From Candidatus Dichloromethanomonas elyunquensis (GTDB taxonomy: Bacteria; Bacillota; Desulfitobacteriia; Desulfitobacteriales; Syntrophobotulaceae): 64,000 nt of DNA. The DNA is taken from contig LNDB01000002.1 of the NCBI GenBank assembly GCA_001515265.1, positions 1 through 64,000 of the forward strand. The letters are read 5' to 3'. Below, piece after piece: positions 28,534 to 37,413 of this stretch (position 1 is its first letter; the number at the start of each line of letters is the position of its first letter). The translations under genes were made by a program, and so were the position numbers. The notes under the pieces were generated by a model. It was not told the origin of the DNA. It did no database searches and worked only from the letters and a program-made list of their open reading frames with translations.

Positions 28534-29088
28534 TCATTTTGAGGTGAATTTTCGTCTTCGAGAATACATACAACCACAAAAATCTTGACGATAAAAATTT
28601 TCTTTTTTGGCGATTATCATCGTTTTTTGAAAGCCAGCCTGTTTTTTGAAATCTTCTGCAAGAAAAATGACGTTATGCAAAACAGCAGTCTGCTTTCCGA
28701 TTTCCAGGATAGTCTTGCTGTCTTTATGCGGACTGATAGTTAAAGTAGTTGTAAACTGTTTAAACTTATTCGCGTGGGCAAAAGAAGCAGTTTTTTGCAA
28801 TCTCATTCGGAAACATTCGGAACAACGTCTGCCTTTTTCCGGTTCATCTTCCAACCCCTTCGTCCTGGTCTGCCACTCTTCGGGGTCATATTTTTCTTCA
28901 ATAAAATCAACATTTTTATAAGCTGCATAATGCTGAAGTTCATTTCTGCGAAGACGGTATTCGTCTTGAGGATAGATATTGGGATTATAATAGTAAATCA
29001 CTGGGTTATAGGCTGATTCCAGTTTTTCCAAAACGTATGCGCAGCAAGTAGCACAGCAGGCATGCACCAAGACTTTTTCTTTAGACAT
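28534..29088 (-). CDS. queH: Epoxyqueuosine reductase QueH-like protein
   Basis: VLVHACCATCCAYVLEKL, RCSECFRMRL, KKENFYRQDFCGCMYS motifs. Confidence 0.9.
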   Translation of the reverse strand: MSKEKVLVHACCATCCAYVLEKLESAYNPVIYYYNPNIYPQDEYRLRRNELQHYAAYKNVDFIEEKYDPEEWQTRTKGLEDEPEKGRRCSECFRMRLQKTASFAHANKFKQFTTTLTISPHKDSKTILEIGKQTAVLHNVIFLAEDFKKQAGFQKTMIIAKKENFYRQDFCGCMYSRRRKFTSK

Positions 29089-29366
29089 TGACTCTAAATC
29101 CCCCCAAAATATTTTCAGTGAAATTATAGTATGCAGATTGATGGAATGCAACGGTGATGGATTTATAATTCAATCCGGAGTTTGGACTGAAAGAAATTCC
29201 TCAAGGCCGTACATTCCTTCTGTAATGCTAAATCTACCAGCACAATACTTTTGATAAATACCATTCTCTGATGAAGGAAATTCTATGTAAATGTAGAATA
29301 TTATAAAGACTATTCAAAATAATCTGCTTAATCAAATAGGCTATAAACAATATTGGAGGGCTTATC

Positions 29367-29696
29367 ATGGCAATAGGAACTGTCCACAGTGGGGTCTGCG
29401 GTTTTTGTATAAACATAAAAGCAGTGAGTGACCCGTCAAGTTCTCGAAGAAGCAGGACAATAAAATTAGAGATAACAAGCGATTGTCCGAATTACCAGAA
29501 GATAGCAAAAGAGTTAACCGAAGTAGATGCCCTTAAAGAAATATCAAGTAAACTTCATATGAGTAAGGTGTATGAAATATTTTTGAAATATAGCCCACAT
29601 CCCAGTTGCCCCGGGGTTTCAGGAATTCTTAAAACAATTGAAGTAGAAGCCGGTTTGGCATTACCCCGAACAGCAGATATCACTGTCCAAAGGTAA
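29367..29696 (+). CDS. Conserved hypothetical protein with several Cys residues
   Basis: 109-aa ORF (VHSGVCGFCINIKA, ITSDCPNYQKI, HPSCPGVSGILKTIEVEAGLALP), RBS ggaggg upstream. Confidence 0.65.
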   Translation: MAIGTVHSGVCGFCINIKAVSDPSSSRRSRTIKLEITSDCPNYQKIAKELTEVDALKEISSKLHMSKVYEIFLKYSPHPSCPGVSGILKTIEVEAGLALPRTADITVQR

Positions 29697-29816
29697 ATCG
29701 GAGAAGAAATCCAAGCATATTTCATACCGTTAAACCGAAGAGAAAGTTTTTATTACCCTTGCAGTCAACCGGACTGCATTTTTTATTTTAGTAATACTCA
29801 ACATTGTTTCATCAGG

Positions 29817-30065
29817 TTGGAAAGGCAAACGAAGAAAAAAGTTATTTTACATATTCGCGATGATATTCCGACCCAGAAGTTACGGTTATGCTTATCGGAA
29901 CATCCATTTGGCACGGTTAAGTGGTATCACGGAGCTCATTATCTTTTATGCAAAGGTATAGAAAAAGCTACAGCCGAGCTTGGCTTAAGTTTTCTGGTCT
30001 ATAATATGAAACGGGCCATCAATATGGTAGGGACAAAGAGATTAGCGGAGGCAATAAGAGGGTAA
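29817..30065 (+). pseudogene. C-terminal remnant of an IS1182-like transposase
   Basis: EHPFGTVKWYHGAHYLLCKGIEKATAELGLSFLVYNMKRAINMVG matches the C-terminal end typical of these transposases; catalytic part absent. Confidence 0.7.
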
Positions 30066-30182
30066 GTCCCCTCTTTTTTTGTTTTCTCTCCAAAATCCCT
30101 TCTGAATATGCAAAAAAGCAGGTGCTTTTCCTGCTTAAGAAAACCGCAAACCCGCATGAAATGCGGGTTTTCATACAAATTT

Positions 30183-30269
30183 TGGTGCGGTCGAGAGGAC
30201 TTGAACCTCCACGAGCGTAAGCCCACTAGTACCTGAAACTAGCGCGTCTGCCAGTTCCGCCACGACCGC
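30183..30269 (-). tRNA. tRNA-Leu (CAG), CCA encoded
   Basis: Acceptor GCGGTCG/CGACCGC, anticodon loop TTCAGGT, long variable arm, TTCAAGT T-loop. Confidence 0.95.
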
Positions 30270-30369
30270 ATTTACAGATAACATTATATTGGACGGTATT
30301 CTAGTTGTCAACACAAACTGCTACATCAAAAAAATCTTGTTACCGGGATGATAGAGTGATAAAATGAGT

Positions 30370-30401
30370 AAAACATTATAAATTATAAATTATAATGTTT
30401 T
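30370..30401. promoter_or_regulatory. 12-bp perfect inverted repeat upstream of the GntR gene
   Basis: AAAACATTATAA-ATTATAAA-TTATAATGTTTT, ~20 bp before the start codon. Confidence 0.5.
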
Positions 30402-30421
30402 CTTTTAAAGGTGAGGTTGAG

Positions 30422-31060
30422 ATGGAGCATTTAAGCCTTAAAGAAAGTGCCTATAAAATCATTAAAGAGAAACTGCTCAATTTGGAATTTGAGCCTGGAA
30501 GCAGGGTAAGGGAAGATCTTCTGGCCCAGGAAATATCAATGAGCCGTACTCCGGTAAGAGAAGCGGTTAACCAGCTGTCTGCAGAAGGCTTTTTGAACAA
30601 TATTCCCCGCAAAGGAATTTTTGTGATGCAGCTTACGACAAAAGAAATCAGCGATTTCTTGGATATCCGGGAGGCTTTGGAGACGCTGGCAATAGAAAAT
30701 TGTATCCGCAAGATTAATGAAGAACAATTAGCGCTTCTCGGAAGTATTTTAGCTGATTTTGAGGAAGCTTTGTCTAAGGACAACTTTAAAAAGTGTAATC
30801 AGTTGGACAGCAAGTTCCATCTGGAGATAGCCAAAGTCTCAAACAATAAAAAATTGATTGAATTCCTCGGGGAGATAGAAGATTTTATGCATATTGCCAG
30901 AGCGATCGAGAAGAAATTACAGCCTAAAGCGAAAAATGAATTAACCCTAAAGGAACATAAAGCAATCCTTAAGGCAGTCCGAAATATGGATGTTGAAAAA
31001 GCCAGAAAGGCTATCCGGGCTAATATTAAGACAATGAAGGAAAACCTGGGAATCTATTAA
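30422..31060 (+). CDS. GntR-family regulator, FadR/FCD subfamily
   Basis: N-terminal wHTH (EPGSRVREDLLAQEISMSRTPVREAVNQLSAEGFL) and helical effector domain. Confidence 0.92.
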   Translation: MEHLSLKESAYKIIKEKLLNLEFEPGSRVREDLLAQEISMSRTPVREAVNQLSAEGFLNNIPRKGIFVMQLTTKEISDFLDIREALETLAIENCIRKINEEQLALLGSILADFEEALSKDNFKKCNQLDSKFHLEIAKVSNNKKLIEFLGEIEDFMHIARAIEKKLQPKAKNELTLKEHKAILKAVRNMDVEKARKAIRANIKTMKENLGIY

Positions 31061-31092
31061 CATATACGAAAACCTATTTTAATTTTAAGAAA

Positions 31093-31120
31093 AAATTAAT
31101 TTAATAAAATTAATTTAATA
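31093..31120. repeat. Two tandem copies of a 14-bp AT-rich unit upstream of hyi
   Basis: AAATTAATTTAATA AAATTAATTTAATA. Confidence 0.7.
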
Positions 31121-31146
31121 AAGGGTTAATTAAAGGAGGAATATTT

Positions 31147-31932
31147 ATGCCGGTTTTTAGTGCAAATCTGAACTTTTTATTTAATGAGGTCTCCTTTATG
31201 GAGAAGTTCTCAGCTGCGGCCCAAGCGGGATTCAAGAACGTTGAATTCATGTTCCCTTATGATTATGATCAAAACGAAATTAAGAAACAATTGGAGCAAA
31301 ATGGGCTGAAACTAGTATTATTTAACCTTCCCGCAGGGAACTGGGCTGAAGGAGACAGGGGAATTGCTGCCGATCCTGCCAGAAAAGACGAATTCAGATC
31401 AGGAGTGGAAAAAGCTATCGAAGCTGCCAAACTTTTCGGTGTGAGCAGAGTGAACTGCTTGGTAGGAAAGGTAAGCGGAGAATGGGACAAAGATTTAATT
31501 ATGGAAAATCTCTTGGATAATATCGGTTATGCTGCAGATGAATTTCAGAAGGTCGGACTTGACCTGATGGTCGAACCGATCAACCGTTTTGATATTCCGG
31601 GTTTTTATCTTAATACCACAGATCAAGTGGTGGAAATTATCCGGAAGCTTAATAAGCAGAACATCTACCTTCAGTATGATATTTATCATGCCGAACGCGA
31701 AGGTGAAGACCATGAGATGATTTTAAAACAATATTTTGATTATATCGGGCATATTCAGGTTGCCGATAATCCCGGAAGAAATGAACCGGGTACCGGTGTG
31801 ATTAAAATAAAATTACTTTTTGATACCATTGACGAAATGGGCTTCAAAGGATATATCGGGATGGAATATAAACCTTCGGCTGCTACCCTCGATTCTTTGG
31901 GATGGGTTGAAGATATGGGGTATTCGTTATAA
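31147..31932 (+). CDS. hyi: Hydroxypyruvate isomerase-like TIM barrel protein
   Basis: FSANLNFLFNEVSFMEKFSAAAQAGFKNVEFMFPY; VEPINRFDIPGFYLNTT; HIQVADNPGRNEPGTG. Confidence 0.88.
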   Translation: MPVFSANLNFLFNEVSFMEKFSAAAQAGFKNVEFMFPYDYDQNEIKKQLEQNGLKLVLFNLPAGNWAEGDRGIAADPARKDEFRSGVEKAIEAAKLFGVSRVNCLVGKVSGEWDKDLIMENLLDNIGYAADEFQKVGLDLMVEPINRFDIPGFYLNTTDQVVEIIRKLNKQNIYLQYDIYHAEREGEDHEMILKQYFDYIGHIQVADNPGRNEPGTGVIKIKLLFDTIDEMGFKGYIGMEYKPSAATLDSLGWVEDMGYSL

Positions 31933-32000
31933 CAACATTAACTGGAATGAATACGCTTTAGCGTTCATTAAAAATCAAAGGATTCTAAGGAGGAAACGTT

Positions 32001-32891
32001 ATGAAAAAGATTGGATTTATCGGGCTGGGCATTATGGGAAAACCCATGAGCAAAAACCTGCTGAAGGCAGGATATTCGCTGGTTGTCTATGATCATAACA
32101 AATCTGCAGTTGAAGAGGTGGTTGCGGCGGGGGCTGAAGCAGGGTCCTCTTCGAAGGATGTTGCTTCTAAGTCAGATGTGATTATCACCATGCTTCCAAA
32201 TTCACCTCATGTCAAAGAAGTTGTGCTGGGTGCCGATGGGGTTATAGACGGTGCCAAAACAGGTTCCCTCGTTATCGATATGAGTTCGATCGCGCCCCTC
32301 GTCAGCAGGGAAATCAGTGAAAAACTTGCAGCCAAAAACGTTCGGTTCATGGATGCCCCGGTTAGCGGAGGTGAACCCAAGGCTATTGACGGAACCCTTT
32401 CGATTATGGTAGGGGGAAAAGAAAGCGATTTTGAGGAGTGCGTTTCTATTCTTAAGTGCATGGGTGCGTCTGCTGTTCTTTGCGGTGATGTCGGAGCAGG
32501 TAATGTAACCAAACTTGCCAACCAGATTATTGTCGCTGTTAACATTGCCGCTATGTCTGAAGCTTTGGTCCTGGCTACCAAAGCAGGTGTTGACCCGGAA
32601 AGTGTTTATAAAGCAATCCGTGGAGGGTTAGCGGGAAGTACCGTACTTGATGCGAAAGCCCCACTGGTCATGGCCAGAAAATTTGATCCCGGTTTCCGAA
32701 TGAATTTGCATATCAAAGACTTGAATAACATCCTGGAAACAGGGCATGAAGTGGGTGCTCCTCTTCCACTGAGCGCTTCGGTCATGGAAATGATGCAATC
32801 CCTTAAAGGGGACGGCCATGGAGATAAAGACCATGGCGGTTTGGTCCTGTTCTACGAAAAATTAGCCAACACCCAGGTGAAAAAAGGCTAA
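32001..32891 (+). CDS. glxR: 2-hydroxy-3-oxopropionate (tartronate semialdehyde) reductase
   Basis: KIGFIGLGIMGKPMSKNLLKAGY; FMDAPVSGGEPKAIDGTLSIMVGG. Confidence 0.88.
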   Translation: MKKIGFIGLGIMGKPMSKNLLKAGYSLVVYDHNKSAVEEVVAAGAEAGSSSKDVASKSDVIITMLPNSPHVKEVVLGADGVIDGAKTGSLVIDMSSIAPLVSREISEKLAAKNVRFMDAPVSGGEPKAIDGTLSIMVGGKESDFEECVSILKCMGASAVLCGDVGAGNVTKLANQIIVAVNIAAMSEALVLATKAGVDPESVYKAIRGGLAGSTVLDAKAPLVMARKFDPGFRMNLHIKDLNNILETGHEVGAPLPLSASVMEMMQSLKGDGHGDKDHGGLVLFYEKLANTQVKKG

Positions 32892-32913
32892 GTTCCGGAT
32901 GTGGAGGGATATG

Positions 32914-34059
32914 ATGAAGGTTCTCGTAGCTTCTGATTCATTTAAGGGAAGTTTGAGCAGTATCCAGGTGGGTGAAGCCGTAACCGAAGGGGTTAAGCGT
33001 ATCTTTCCTGAAGCGGCCGTTCGGGTAATTCCGATAGCCGATGGGGGTGAAGGAACCGTTGAAGCGCTTGTTACTGCTGGCGGTGGAAAATATCTCAGAA
33101 AAATGGCAACCTCTCCTTTGGGGGAACCTGTCGAAGCTGTCATGGGAATGCTGCCGGACGGAACTGCGGTGATTGAGATGGCTGCGGCTTCCGGACTTCC
33201 TCTGGTACCTTTGGAAAAAAGGAATCCCTTCATAACGACCACAAGAGGAACTGGGGATTTGATAAAGGCGGCATTGGATGAAGGCGCAAGACGGATCCTC
33301 ATCGGAATCGGGGGCAGTGCCACAAACGACGGCGGGGCCGGTATGGTGCAGGCTTTAGGGGGAAAGCTCCTGAATCAGGATGGAAAAGAACTTCCTCCCG
33401 GGGGTGCTGCCTTGGCCGATCTTTCCAAGATCGATATTTCGGGGATGGATATTCGTTTGAAGAATGTTCGCATCACAATTATTTGTGATGTGGATAACCC
33501 TCTTTGCGGTCCCAGGGGAGCGTCTGCTGTTTACGGCCCTCAGAAAGGTGCGAATCCCGAAATGGTTCTGTTTTTGGACAGGTGTTTAAGCCACTATGCA
33601 AAGGTCATCTCCAACCAGTTAGGAATCGACATTTACGATATTCCCGGTGCCGGGGCTGCAGGCGGCTTGGGCGCAGGATTACTGGCTTTTACCCAGGCAG
33701 AGCTGAAATCCGGCACAGAAGCTATTCTCGATACCATCAAATTTAACGAGATGATTAACGATTATGATTTGGTAATCACCGGTGAAGGGAGAATTGATGG
33801 GCAGTCCGCTTTTGGCAAGGTTCCGAAAGGTGTGGGGACCAGAGCGCAAAAGAATGAGAAACCGGTTATTGCCATTGTGGGTTCCATTGGTGAAGGGGCC
33901 GAAGTGATGTATGATTACGGTCTCAACGCTATTGTGCCGATCGTCAACAGGGCCATGACCCTGGATGAGGCTGTTTCAGATGCCTACAGTCTGGTGGTTC
34001 AAACGGCTGAAAGAATCTTCAGGCTTCTTCAAACGGGGAAATCACTGCATATTGGATAA
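32914..34059 (+). CDS. glxK: Glycerate kinase (GlxK/GarK type)
   Basis: KVLVASDSFKGSLSS, PIADGGEGTVEALV, GIGGSATNDGGAGM, TGEGRIDGQSAFGK. Confidence 0.93.
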   Translation: MKVLVASDSFKGSLSSIQVGEAVTEGVKRIFPEAAVRVIPIADGGEGTVEALVTAGGGKYLRKMATSPLGEPVEAVMGMLPDGTAVIEMAAASGLPLVPLEKRNPFITTTRGTGDLIKAALDEGARRILIGIGGSATNDGGAGMVQALGGKLLNQDGKELPPGGAALADLSKIDISGMDIRLKNVRITIICDVDNPLCGPRGASAVYGPQKGANPEMVLFLDRCLSHYAKVISNQLGIDIYDIPGAGAAGGLGAGLLAFTQAELKSGTEAILDTIKFNEMINDYDLVITGEGRIDGQSAFGKVPKGVGTRAQKNEKPVIAIVGSIGEGAEVMYDYGLNAIVPIVNRAMTLDEAVSDAYSLVVQTAERIFRLLQTGKSLHIG

Positions 34060-34075
34060 TCGCTATTTAATGATG

Positions 34076-34120
34076 AAAAAGCAGAAACCTCTTTTGCCTA
34101 AAGGATGGTTCTGCTTTTTT
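34076..34120 (+). terminator. Rho-independent terminator after glycerate kinase
   Basis: AAAAAGCAGAAACC ... GGTTCTGCTTTTTT, one bulge. Confidence 0.75.
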
Positions 34121-34240
34121 CTTAATTATTTTTCCTAATATATGGATAGAAAATATCTTTGCAGGAATATATAACTTTATAGAGAAAATACATTAAGTTT
34201 GCCTGTTGAAAAAAGGACTCGGCAGAAGAATCTGTAGAAA

Positions 34241-34819
34241 ATGTGGAAGGTGATAATATTGAAAGGGATTATGAAATCTGTATTGGAATGGGTCGTTATA
34301 ATTGCGGTAGCTTTTGTTCTTTCGGTTATAATCCGAAATTTTATCGTTGATACCAGAATTGTCCCAACGGGTTCGATGCTTCCTACCATCCAACTGCAGG
34401 ATAGGCTTATTGTAGACCGATTGTTTTATAAGTACAGCACTATCAAACGTGGAGATATTCTCGTTTTTACAGCTCCCGAACAGGCCCAGGAAGACTTGGA
34501 CCTTGTTAAAAGAGTTATCGGACTCCCCGGAGAGAAGGTCGAGATCAAAAACGGCAAGGTATATATAGAAGACAAGGCGCTTAATGAACCTTATATCATG
34601 GCTCCTCCCGACTATAATTACGGACCGGTCACTGTACCGCCAAATTCCTATTTTATGCTTGGTGACAACCGCAGGGCAAGCAAGGACAGTCATATCTGGG
34701 GGTTCCTTCCTGCTGATAAGATACTGGGAAGAGTATGGATCAGGTATTGGCCTTTGGAGAGATTCGGATCACTTGGCAAAGTGCCGGAACCGTATTTTAC
34801 CCAGGCAGTACAGAAATAA
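34241..34819 (+). CDS. lepB: Signal peptidase I
   Basis: VPTGSMLPTIQLQDRLIVDRLFY, KRVIGLPGEKVEIKNGKVYI, MLGDNRRASKDSHIWGFLP. Confidence 0.94.
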   Translation: MWKVIILKGIMKSVLEWVVIIAVAFVLSVIIRNFIVDTRIVPTGSMLPTIQLQDRLIVDRLFYKYSTIKRGDILVFTAPEQAQEDLDLVKRVIGLPGEKVEIKNGKVYIEDKALNEPYIMAPPDYNYGPVTVPPNSYFMLGDNRRASKDSHIWGFLPADKILGRVWIRYWPLERFGSLGKVPEPYFTQAVQK

Positions 34820-34850
34820 ATTACAGAAGTATACATAAGGATGAACAAAA

Positions 34851-36233
34851 GTGAAGAAGATATTGGATTTAAAAAAGGTTAGATTATCTCTGAACGCGAT
34901 TATTATTTTCGATGAGATTCTGCAAGATGACAGAATTCGTTGCTTTTGCGGGCTTTTAGATGACCTCCTTGATAAAGAACCAAACTGTGAGAGAATCTTG
35001 ATCTCTTACCACATATTTTATAAGTCGATGGCCGGAATAAACTGGGTCGAGTATTTGATTAAGAAGCTTTTTGAATCGGAATATGCATTTACAGCCTTAT
35101 CCTCTAATTCAGGTAATGTAGAGGTCAACGATTGTATCAAGCGGGATGCCGCAAGGGACTTACGGATTATCCAAGCCTTGGCAGAGATTACCCCCGGCGA
35201 CATTATCTCTCTCACTGCGGCACTTTTCCGGGACCGGATTCCCCAAGGGGAAGAGGAGATATTTACCGGGCCGCTCTGGGCGGAGAATTGGCCGGTCTGG
35301 AGATGGGAATTCCCGGATTACATCATCAATGAGACAGACTTGAAAGACTTACCTGCCCCCAGATGGCTGGAAGCGATGAAGTCTTTTTTTCTGAAACAGT
35401 TCATCCATCAGGAAAACTGGGAGTCAAACGCACCGCTTCTTATGGATTATTACCAAAAGGCAGGCTGCGGCATCTTCGGAACATTTGCGGCCTTTAAACT
35501 AAAGGAGAACAATCGGAAGCTCGAAGGAATAGACAATCCTGACACTGTCAGGATCAGGAACCTTATTTGCCAGGAAAGGGAGCAAACCCTTGTTCTTCGC
35601 AATACGGAAAGTTTTCTGCAAGGATTTCCGGCCAATAATGTCATTTTGTACGGAAACAGGGGAACAGGAAAATCTTCTCTCGTCAAAGCTCTGCTCAATG
35701 AGTATGTGGCAAAGGGTCTAAGGCTTGTTCAATTAAAAAAAAATCAGATTGGAATGTTTCCGGAACTGGTGAAAGAACTTGCCAAGATTCCTCTCAAATT
35801 TATTATCTTTATCGATGATCTCTCTTTTAATGATGTGGAAGAGGATTATAAAAATTTGAAATCTTTGCTCGAAGGCGGGGTAGAGTCCCGGCCGGGAAAC
35901 GTGCTTATCTATGCCACTTCCAACAGGAAGCATTTGGTCAAAGAATCTTTTTCAGACCGTAGGTCTGATGATGTGCAGGCCCAGGATAACATGGAAGAAA
36001 AGCTTTCTTTGGCTGACAGGTTTGGGATAACGGTTACTTTCCTCTCCCCGGATCAGGAAACATATCTGAGGATTGTGGAAGGGCTCGCTTCACAGCATCA
36101 CATTAATATGGAGAGGGATGAACTCCGGCAGAAAGCCCTCAAATGGGTTATGATGCATAATGGCCGTTCAGGACGAACGGCCAGGCAGTTTATCGATCAT
36201 TTAATCGGGGATTTGGCTGTTTCCAGAAAATGA
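34851..36233 (+). CDS. DUF815-type AAA+ ATPase
   Basis: LYGNRGTGKSSLVKALLNEY; KFIIFIDDLSF; IYATSNRKHLVKESF. Confidence 0.85.
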   Translation: MKKILDLKKVRLSLNAIIIFDEILQDDRIRCFCGLLDDLLDKEPNCERILISYHIFYKSMAGINWVEYLIKKLFESEYAFTALSSNSGNVEVNDCIKRDAARDLRIIQALAEITPGDIISLTAALFRDRIPQGEEEIFTGPLWAENWPVWRWEFPDYIINETDLKDLPAPRWLEAMKSFFLKQFIHQENWESNAPLLMDYYQKAGCGIFGTFAAFKLKENNRKLEGIDNPDTVRIRNLICQEREQTLVLRNTESFLQGFPANNVILYGNRGTGKSSLVKALLNEYVAKGLRLVQLKKNQIGMFPELVKELAKIPLKFIIFIDDLSFNDVEEDYKNLKSLLEGGVESRPGNVLIYATSNRKHLVKESFSDRRSDDVQAQDNMEEKLSLADRFGITVTFLSPDQETYLRIVEGLASQHHINMERDELRQKALKWVMMHNGRSGRTARQFIDHLIGDLAVSRK

Positions 36234-37318
36234 ACCATATCCAGAGCGCTGGGGGGGCATCCTTTCAGATAATGGGTACAACCGGAAGTACAATTGCCTA
36301 TACCCAGACCGCTCAAGACCTGATTCTTATACCCTTGACCGATGTAAATCGGTTCTTCCAGCTGGCGGAGCTGACCGTTTTCTTCAAGCCGGTTCAAAGC
36401 ATGGATCAATCCTCCGAAGCAAGCGGAGCAAGCATCGGAAGCGTGGACTCTTTCCGCTAATCTGGCGGCCTTTTTTGAAGGTTGGAAGGCAGTGCCGTTT
36501 TGCAGATCTCGGTTATACTCCACAACATGAGCGCGGGCTAATTCTCCCATTCCTACTCCCAATTGTTCAGCAAGGGAGATATAAGCAATTTCTTCTTTGG
36601 TATAACCAATCAATGAAGCGCAATAAGTATCGATTAAAACGGGATCCTGACCGGCAATGATTCTATCCATCTGTATGGGGTTGCCTCCTTCTTCAAAGGT
36701 CAGGTCCCCGTTCAGGGCGTCAACAACATTTAAACTGGTTTTGAGGGCTTTGGATAAATAGGCAATGGGTTTATGCAGTCCCAGGGAATGATATCTTCGT
36801 TTTTCACTGTTTGGGATGCATCCTTTGAGGTTTTTCAAAGCACATGTAAACAGGGTCTGACAGTGGGCCTTTAAAACGGGAAGATTAATTAAATAGTCTG
36901 TTTCCAGGACTTTTTTACAGATCTTAAGAGACTGTCCCTGGACGGAAATATTTTGGGCATCATCCTTCTGCAAATCGACCAAAGGAATTTGATATTTGCG
37001 GGAGATTTCGTCGTAACCGCAGATTTTAAAGGCCCTTGCAGTCTGATCGCCTACCCAGGAACCTTCGATAATCGATATATTTCTTAGATTATGTTCCAAG
37101 AGGTATTGAATGATTCCCTCGGCAATAGCAGGAGTGGTAGTGGCCCCTTCCCTGGAAGGTTTAGCAACGACCAGGTTAGGTTTCAGGGCGATTTTCATCC
37201 CCTGATCGATATGGTCTGCTGCTTTCATCTGATCCAAAAGGTCTTTTACCATTGTCAAAGGCTGTGTTCCGTAGATAACATGTATTTCGTCCGGTCTCAT
37301 AACATGGATCCTCCTCAT
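36197..37318 (-). CDS. DUF362-domain protein
   Basis: ALKPNLVVAKPSREGATTTPAIAEGIIQYL; LPVLKAHCQTLFTCALKNLKGCIP. Confidence 0.85.
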   Translation of the reverse strand: MRRIHVMRPDEIHVIYGTQPLTMVKDLLDQMKAADHIDQGMKIALKPNLVVAKPSREGATTTPAIAEGIIQYLLEHNLRNISIIEGSWVGDQTARAFKICGYDEISRKYQIPLVDLQKDDAQNISVQGQSLKICKKVLETDYLINLPVLKAHCQTLFTCALKNLKGCIPNSEKRRYHSLGLHKPIAYLSKALKTSLNVVDALNGDLTFEEGGNPIQMDRIIAGQDPVLIDTYCASLIGYTKEEIAYISLAEQLGVGMGELARAHVVEYNRDLQNGTAFQPSKKAARLAERVHASDACSACFGGLIHALNRLEENGQLRQLEEPIYIGQGYKNQVLSGLGIGNCTSGCTHYLKGCPPSALDMVHFLETAKSPIK

Positions 37319-37413
37319 TTGTGGTTTGTCAAGCTTATTATACAGGATTATCCGGCGGAAATTAACCCGATGGAAGTTGAATCATTACTGAAAATAATGG
37401 AGGGAATAGATAG

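Noticed and set aside
34851-36233. DUF815 AAA+ ATPase as a novel defence ATPase
   Set aside because: It is a widespread conserved family and the neighbours (lepB, DUF362, rmuC) are housekeeping-like.
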